Assembly (NCBI RefSeq): GCF_905475395.1
Contig: NC_058339.1
Coordinates: forward strand, 58,847,172 to 58,911,171
Length of the DNA stretch: 64,000 bases
Direction: 5' to 3'
Source of the DNA: Chrysoperla carnea
Taxonomy: Eukaryota > Arthropoda > Insecta > Neuroptera > Chrysopidae
The stretch's first letter is position 1. Each line of letters opens with the position of its first letter. The notes beneath the pieces are model-generated. The model searched no databases and was not told the DNA's origin. It saw only the letters and a list, made by a program, of their open reading frames with translations. The position numbers were made by a program, and so were the translations under genes. Positions 58,001 through 64,000 of the stretch are shown piece after piece.

Positions 58001-60325
58001 AAACAGATGATAGTGGTGATTCTAGTGATTCAGATCGTCGTCGGCATAGTGATGATAAGGAATCAATTCGAAGTGATGATTATCATGATCAATCACCACG
58101 ATCCGATCATGAGCGAATTAAATCTGAAAGAAGAAGTAGAACACGTTCCCGTTCTAGGTCACGAGAAAGGTCACTGTCCCGATCACGGGAAAGGTCAATA
58201 TCCCGGTCACGATCTAGATCACGAAATAGATCCAAATCACCTGAAGAAGATACAAAAGCAACCCCCAATAATCAAAATGCTGATTCAAATAACGATAAAG
58301 ATAATAAAGAAATCGAAGAAGAATTACCGCCATACATTCCAGCTGTCCAAGGATGTCGTTCGGTTGAAGAATTTCAGTGTTTAAATCGAATTGAAGAAGG
58401 AACGTACGGAGTTGTGTATCGTGCTAGAGATAAACGTACAGATGAAATAGTGGCATTGAAGCGACTAAAAATGGAGAAGGAAAAAGAAGGATTTCCAATT
58501 ACTTCACTTAGGGAAATTAACACATTATTGAAAGGACAACATCCAAATATTGTAACTGTTCGAGAAATTGTTGTTGGTAGTAACATGGATAAAATATTTA
58601 TTGTTATGGATTATGTTGAACATGATTTGAAATCGTTAATGGAAACAATGCGTAATAAAAAACAGGGCTTTGTACCTGGTGAAGTAAAATGTTTATTACA
58701 GCAGCTATTACGTGCTGTGGCTCATCTTCACGACAATTGGATATTACATCGCGATTTGAAAACATCAAATCTTTTATTATCACATAAAGGTATTTTAAAA
58801 GTTGGTGATTTTGGTTTGGCTAGAGAGTATGGTTCACCTTTAAAAGCATACACTCCAATTGTAGTAACTTTATGGTATCGAGCACCGGAACTATTATTAT
58901 GCGCTAAAGAATATTCAACACCAATAGATATGTGGTCTGTGGGATGCATATTTGCAGAGCTATTAACAATGAATGCATTATTTCCAGGAAAATCCGAAGT
59001 TGATCAATTAAATCGAATTTTTAAGGATTTAGGAACACCAAATGAAAAAATATGGCCAGGATATAATAAATTACCAGCTGTACAAAAAGTAGCTTTCTCT
59101 GAATATCCTGTATCTCAGTTAAGAACTAAATTCAGTATGTTATCCGATTTGGGTCTTAATTTATTGTCCAAATTTTTAACATACGATCCTGTTCAACGTA
59201 TCACAGCTGAAGATGCATTGAAACATGCATACTTTACAGAAACACCTTTACCAATTGATCCCGCTATGTTTCCAACATGGCCAGCAAAAAGTGAATTGGG
59301 TCATCGAAAGGCAATTGCTGCAAGTCCAAAACCACCGTCTGGAGGTGGGCAATACAAGAAATTGGTATGTTATCATAAATGGCAATTTAAATTTAACTTA
59401 AGATTATTTGCACAAAAATAAGAACAAAGTTCGTATAAGCTTACGTCCTTAGACTTTTGTTTCTTATTTTTGTGAAAAGTATCTCAAATAATATTAAAAA
59501 ATATTATTTAATAACCGTTTTCATTTATTTTAAAACTTTTTTGTTATACACGTTGTAAATCGAATTACTGGACATTGTGAAAAAAACTGCAACAGTGTAC
59601 AAATGTATTTTCAGCAATCAGAGTCGATAAAAATTAATTTGCAAAGATAAAAAAGATGTTATATTACAACAACATATTTAGTAATCTACTCCTAAATGAT
59701 GGGGCAATGCATTTGTTTGGTAAATGCATTATTCATAAGAAGTCCGGACAGTCCTCCGATTATATCCCGGATGAGAAAATTATTTTATGATGGCCTGAAT
59801 TTTGGTTGGCCCATATCTATTTTTTGCTGCTGAAAACTTTGCACAAAAAACTTGATCTGAAAAAAACAAGTTCAGTAGTTTACATAGTGGCTTTAACGGT
59901 GGGGACTCATTAATATTTAGACCAGCTCAAATTTTCCCAATAATGGGCCTCGACTGTTAAGCCGAACGTAGGCGAATTATTTGATTTAAAAAAATTTTTT
60001 TTTTTTGGCTCTAATTACAAGTGTTCACTTTGAACTGATATTGATACAACTTGAAAATAATGTCACAAATCTAAACACATTGTGACACTTAGTGAAAAGG
60101 GCAAAACAATACTGCTTAGCCAGTTAATTTTTGTATATTATTTACAAGTAAAAATTATTGAATTACATTATCATTACATTATCATTAACTTATCCTTTTT
60201 TTTTGTTTCAGGGTGATGGAGATGATGACAGCGCATTAGGCTTTCATATGGGAAATACAACTACAACTTTAAATGAAACTCGTCGATTGGCTTCAATGGG
60301 CGGTGGCTTTAGTTTAAAGTTTTAA
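55012..60325 (+). CDS. CDK11: CDK11 (PITSLRE) cyclin-dependent kinase (5 exons, 922 aa)
   Basis: CDK11 pairs with L-type cyclins and acts in transcription and pre-mRNA splicing. Exons: 55012-55106, 55252-56150, 56918-57052, 57839-59364, 60212-60325. The phases agree and the sum is 2769 nt. The first half is highly charged (EDGELKRSP near the start, long RE/ERR stretches) and predicted coiled coil. Next come an acidic stretch, then an RS-repeat block ([16 protein letters not shown], about residues 476-505). The kinase domain starts near residue 553, with EEGTYGVVY, the cyclin-binding helix [15 protein letters not shown] (catalytic Asp about 682), DFGLAREYG (Asp about 700) and the activation Thr in [15 protein letters not shown] (about 715). 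The tail ends GGGFSLKF as in vertebrate CDK11. Exon 4 can be read 19 codons past its donor to a stop, so retention of intron 4 would replace the last 38 residues. An AATAAA lies at 60429-60434. Confidence 0.96.
57265..57620. repeat. Repeat in CDK11 intron 3 related to 22340-22420
   Basis: TTTTGAGTATCGTGGTATTT near 57548 matches TTTCGAGTATCGTGGCATTT near 22373. GGAATAAAATTGTATAGTAA near 57271 matches the reverse complement of the stretch at 22345-22375. This points to a shared, rearranged repeat of unknown class. Confidence 0.4.
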
Positions 60326-60679
60326 GTAAATTATTTGTAGCTATAGTATTTGATCAATTTATTACAAAAACGAACGACATCGATTGTTGTCTATAACAAT
60401 AATATTAAAACCTTTGTACTATGTATGTAATAAAATAAGAATTGTTTGTTTTAAATTATCTATTATATTTTTAATAATCATTTTTGTTATTAAAAGTATT
60501 TAAATATCCAAAAATGATTTATTATCATTACTTTCATTTATAATAACGTGATGTAGAAAAAAAAATTTTGCAGAAAAGTTCTAAGAATATTTTTGTTTTG
60601 ATGTTCTATTAAAAAATAGTCTACAACGTCTAAAATTGAACAAAAGTGAGTACTACCTTATATTACACACTTTTTCAAA

Positions 60680-60684
<5 letters not shown>

Positions 60685-60746
<62 letters not shown>
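60685..60746. repeat. (TA)n microsatellite
   Basis: About 30 uninterrupted TA units follow an imperfect ACATA start. It is likely length-polymorphic. Confidence 0.9.
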
Positions 60747-60753
<7 letters not shown>

Positions 60754-61795
60754 ATATTTACAAATTGTAGAATATATTCGCAGATCGTGAATATCTAAAA
60801 AATTCAATTTGATATCGACAAAAATTTTGTCTCTAGCTTAGAATAATTTTGAAAAATTCTGTAAAAATCATCTGTGTAGCTCCCACAAACTCTAACAGTA
60901 AAATTAGACTACAATACGCTATCATGGTTCAAACAAAAATGATTCTGTAAAAGTGTAAATAATGTGCATTTATCAAATTTGATATAGTTTTGGGAATATC
61001 CAACGTTCGTCAAATCATTTTACCTGTGTTGCCTTATCTGGGCCTAAAAACAGTAAATAAACTTTATTGTCATTTTAGCCGTTGTTGTTTAATCATTTTG
61101 TGGCGTTACAATAAAATAAAAGGTTTTTATTCACAAAAACACAGTGAATTTTTTAAATGGTGTCTTGCCATTAGTAAATTCTCCAAAAACTATGCATATT
61201 TGTTTGTATATAACTTGTAATCAATAATTCATAATATGCAAGTTTAGTCTAAAGATTGTGATTTTAACTGTTGTTAAGTAGCTTAAATAATCCAAAAACA
61301 AGAAAATCTGGTTGATTTTGTGATTATACGATAAGTTTCTGTGGTATTGACTGAATAAATTGATCCGGGAAAGTACCCTTCGTATAAAATTTTAGCCGAT
61401 ATCTCATAAATTATTCGTCCAATCATCAAAGGCATTCGATTTTTGTAGGTTTTGTAATTTTTCGCAATATTCTTAAGAAAATTTTATCCTTTGAAAAAAT
61501 CGAGAAAATTACAAAAAAAATTTTGTTTCGGAATTTACTGAAACTTGGTATATAGGGTAAATTTGACTAAGAAAGTGGAAAAATCGGGTGCATTTAATGA
61601 TCACCTGATATCAGAACTAGCTTTAAATCGTGACCAAAAAGATTTTATTTTGCAGCAGCGATACTGTAGATATCTTAAAAAAAAATCATCCAACAGTCAG
61701 ATGAGCTTGATTTTATTTATTTTGGGTACTAATTTGGATCCTAAATAAATTCAAAGACACAAAATGAAATATTTGTGAGATACGAAGCCCTGAAA

Positions 61796-61809
61796 ACAAA
61801 TATGGCAAC
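61796..61809 (+). promoter_or_regulatory. Weak X-box-like motif upstream of the CCDC34-like gene
   Basis: ACAAATATGGCAAC has a perfect right half (AT-GGCAAC) but only 4 of 6 matches in the left half of the RFX consensus. It lies 239 bases before the ATG at 62035. It is noted because the downstream gene is of a ciliary or flagellar family, and is weak on its own. Confidence 0.25.
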
Positions 61810-62034
61810 CACATAGGTAGGTAGCGCTGAAATTTTTCATATCCATGAAGAAACGTTGTTAGATCAAAACAAAAACCATTTTTGTATGAATTGTAAGTTT
61901 ATTAGCACCTATATAAATAAATATATGTAGCACCTTTTTTTTGAATAATTTCACGATTTTATTGTCAAATTAAAATTAAATAAAACTGACCGAATTTGTT
62001 AATATTACTAAATACGCATTAGTGCGTACGTGTG

Positions 62035-63544
62035 ATGAATAAATTTCTTACAATCGAAAAAATAAAGAAACAAACCGTGCATAAAATGGCAGGTGGTGAT
62101 TTTATGCAAATTAATGAAACCCGTAAACAAGCGATACAATCAAATTATGAAAGTGATATAAGGAAAAACTTAGGCGATGATGAATGTAAAAGTATTAAAC
62201 ACACTAATCCAGCTATGTATATTGAATCATTTCATGATAATAAAGTTAATGAATCGGAATCATATGTGTTAGATTTATCGTCATTAGACAATCCATCAAC
62301 ATGTCGTACAACGATATTAACGAGTGATGCTGGTTCCTTTGCTACTGACCGTTCTGAAACATTAAAAAATACTGAGGTAGGATTACAAATTATCATATCT
62401 AATCTGATAAGGGTAGTTTCATGGGCGTACCAAGGAGAGGGCAGATCCGAAAATCCTAGATTTACTATTTCTCTGAACTTGAATTTTCAGATCCGATACA
62501 TTAATTCAGCTATATTTATCGAGCATGTTGACTCATGTGACGAAGAAATTGAATATAATGACAAAGAATCATATCAAAGTACATACCGTAAAACTGATTT
62601 ACGGCAATCAGCACAACTGACAAGAACGCATGCAAAGAAATTAACTGGTAAAAGTGTTGTCAATATTCCACAACATGTAAAGTCAGCAACGAATTATGGA
62701 ACAAATTTAAAATTTAAATCATCCACGCACACAGATATGTATTCAACAGAGGATGAATCTCGACCACGTCGATTAACCTTTGATGAATGGCTTGCATCTA
62801 AACAACAATTGACAAATCGCCCGAAGAAAGTGTCCAATGATGAAAAAACTGATAATATAGATAATGAGCATCAACGAAGAAGACGTATGGACGAACAACG
62901 GGAAGATTTTAAGCGTTGGCTAGCCATCAAACGAGAACAAGATAAATTGAAAAAGAAAGAATTGGAAGTACAAAAGGAAAAAATAAAACGCGAGGAAGAA
63001 TTGAAAAATCAAAGATTTGCGGAAAAAGAATCGATGTTAAAATCGTGGATACAACGAAAAGATGAACAATTAAAAGGTATATATTCAATGAATTCTAAGC
63101 AGTTGCAATAATGGTTTGGGATATGTGTGAAAAAATTGTTCGAGATTTTAATGCCAGTCAAAGATATTTACCTGCGCTTTGATCGAGAATCGATCTCGTA
63201 CCTTAAATCAATCCCCAAAATTTAAATAATTTCGAGGATATTTTTTCAAAATTACTGCAACGCGAAGTGACTTTTTTTAGGAAATTTTATTGTCATTAGA
63301 AAATACTGCCACTCTTACACTGATGTTAGTGTAGATGAATGTGCTTAAAGTAAGATTGTAGCACAGCAGTATAATTTGATAAATAAGTATGTTATAGAAA
63401 AGAAACGTCGTGAGGAAATGAGAAAGAAAAAACTGGAGGAAGAAAAGAAAATGCGCAAAGAATTAAGTGCAAAAGCGTTTGAAGAGTGGAAAGAAAAATC
63501 TAAATATAATCCTCGGCCTGTTCCTTTAAATATGGGTGTTGAAA
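62035..63544 (+). CDS. CCDC34: CCDC34-like coiled-coil protein, 3' end missing
   Basis: Proposed exons: 62035-62376, 62491-63076, 63398-63544, the last ending in phase 1 before a GTAAGT donor. The C-terminal exon or exons are not recognised in the remaining 456 bases and probably lie beyond the window. The N-terminal half is polar and unremarkable. The C-terminal half has the F/WxxW repeat style of the CCDC34 family: LTFDEWLASKQQ, EDFKRWLAIKREQ, MLKSWIQRKDEQ and AFEEWKEKSKYNPRPVPL, separated by long K/E/R coiled-coil stretches. The last motif matches the EWL..K.KPRP element before the CCDC34 C-terminus as I remember it. CCDC34 is associated with sperm flagella in mammals. The first intron (62377-62490) is 114 nt and stop-free in frame, so an unspliced form would also be open. 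CCDC181 or MAP9-type proteins are alternatives. Confidence 0.6.
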
Positions 63545-63815
63545 GTAAGTAACATTTTTCAATAGAGTATTATTTGTGCCAACTTGAATCTAAATGATAC
63601 CATAAAACCGAATAAAACAGCTCAGTAAATTTCATGGGATCATATGTTGTAAAACATGACAATAAAGTTGTAAAACATGACAATTTTCCGTATTTAAAAA
63701 GTTTTAGAAGTGCTTTGGCATCTAAAAATATGAAAGTGGATACTACGAGGCCCACAAAAAATAAGTAAGAAATCTTAGGGACCACTATACTTGAGTTGTT
63801 TTATCGATAGGCCAA

Positions 63816-64000
63816 CTTTTTATACCATGTATATGAAATATATCAAGGTATCCTAAGTCTAGTCCCAAGTTTGTAACGCTTAAAGATATTGATGATGCTA
63901 TGAACGAAATTTTGGTATAGGTGTTCATAAAATCACCTAGTTAGTCCATTTCCGGTTGTCCGCCTGTTTGTCTTTTTGTCCGTGTGTCATCACGATAACT
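63816..64000 (+). repeat. 600-bp interspersed repeat family, copy 4 (cut by the window end)
   Basis: TTTTTATACCATGTATATGA, AGTCTAGTCCCAAGTTTGTA and AGTTAGTCCATTTCCGGTTG align with copy 2 in the same orientation. Only the first third is visible. It probably lies in an intron of the CCDC34-like gene. Confidence 0.65.

Larger units (their letters stand above)
60326..62034. other. Intergenic between CDK11 and the CCDC34-like gene
   Basis: It contains the CDK11 poly(A) signal, the TA microsatellite and a single arm of the foldback family seen at 9094 (61388-61430). The 61545-61748 frame is not supported as a gene. Confidence 0.45.

Noticed and set aside
57875-58384. 169-codon frame overlapping CDK11 exon 4
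   Set aside because: It is a shadow of the acidic and RS-rich coding sequence in another frame, without an initiation context or family motif.
62032-62034. GTG as start of the CCDC34-like protein
   Set aside because: An ATG follows immediately at 62035 and non-ATG initiation is not needed.
1-64000. Search for endogenous viruses, LTR elements, Polintons, CRISPR arrays and toxin genes
   Set aside because: No long direct terminal repeats, gag/pol/env, capsid or envelope motifs, spacer arrays or toxin domains were recognised on either strand. The retro-derived pieces present are LINE or SINE type.

Overview
The window looks like AT-rich nuclear DNA of an insect or other arthropod. The reasons are genes split by many introns (often with GTAAGT-like donors), animal-only gene families, Thr/Ile/Lys/Asn-rich proteins with A/T-ending codons, and dense debris of LINE, Tc1/mariner, hAT and foldback elements. 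I could not fix the order. No bacterial operon, CRISPR array, rRNA or virus-like element was recognised.

Layout: 1-9.5 kb is gene-poor and holds a jockey-type LINE tail, a second degraded LINE, a mariner remnant and several non-autonomous elements. 9568-14176 (+) is a complete eight-exon BBS1 gene whose predicted length (595 aa) is close to the human protein. It begins with a 14-nt coding micro-exon, with an RFX X-box-like motif about 60 bp upstream. 14.2-19.7 kb is intergenic with a pogo-like MITE, a diverged tandem array and a hairpin. 19753-24792 (-) and 32206-33495 (+) are two divergently transcribed acyl-CoA-binding protein (ACBP) genes with identical three-exon architecture; the 4-kb second intron of the first is filled with transposons. 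33.5-40.3 kb is gene-poor with one small orphan ORF. 40297-46134 (-) is an IPP-type BTB-BACK-Kelch gene (six exons, 611 aa). 48203-53574 (-) is an NFXL1-type RING/NF-X1 zinc-finger protein (ten exons, about 832 aa, C-terminal membrane segment), with a palindrome carrying two facing THAP-domain exons in intron 6. 55012-60325 (+) is the PITSLRE kinase CDK11 (five exons, 922 aa). 62035 to beyond 63544 (+) is a CCDC34-like coiled-coil gene that continues past the window or past its last 450 bases.

All exon joins were made by hand; in each complete gene the splice phases agree and the total is a whole number of codons. The genes are not an operon and share no pathway, although BBS1 and the CCDC34-like gene are both linked to cilia and flagella. 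I found no convincing new biochemical system. The least ordinary items are the paired inverted THAP exons inside NFXL1, the X-box plus micro-exon of BBS1, the TE-filled divergent ACBP pair, an in-frame 114-nt intron in the CCDC34-like gene, and a 600-bp repeat family whose inverted copies flank IPP exon 1 and the whole NFXL1 gene.
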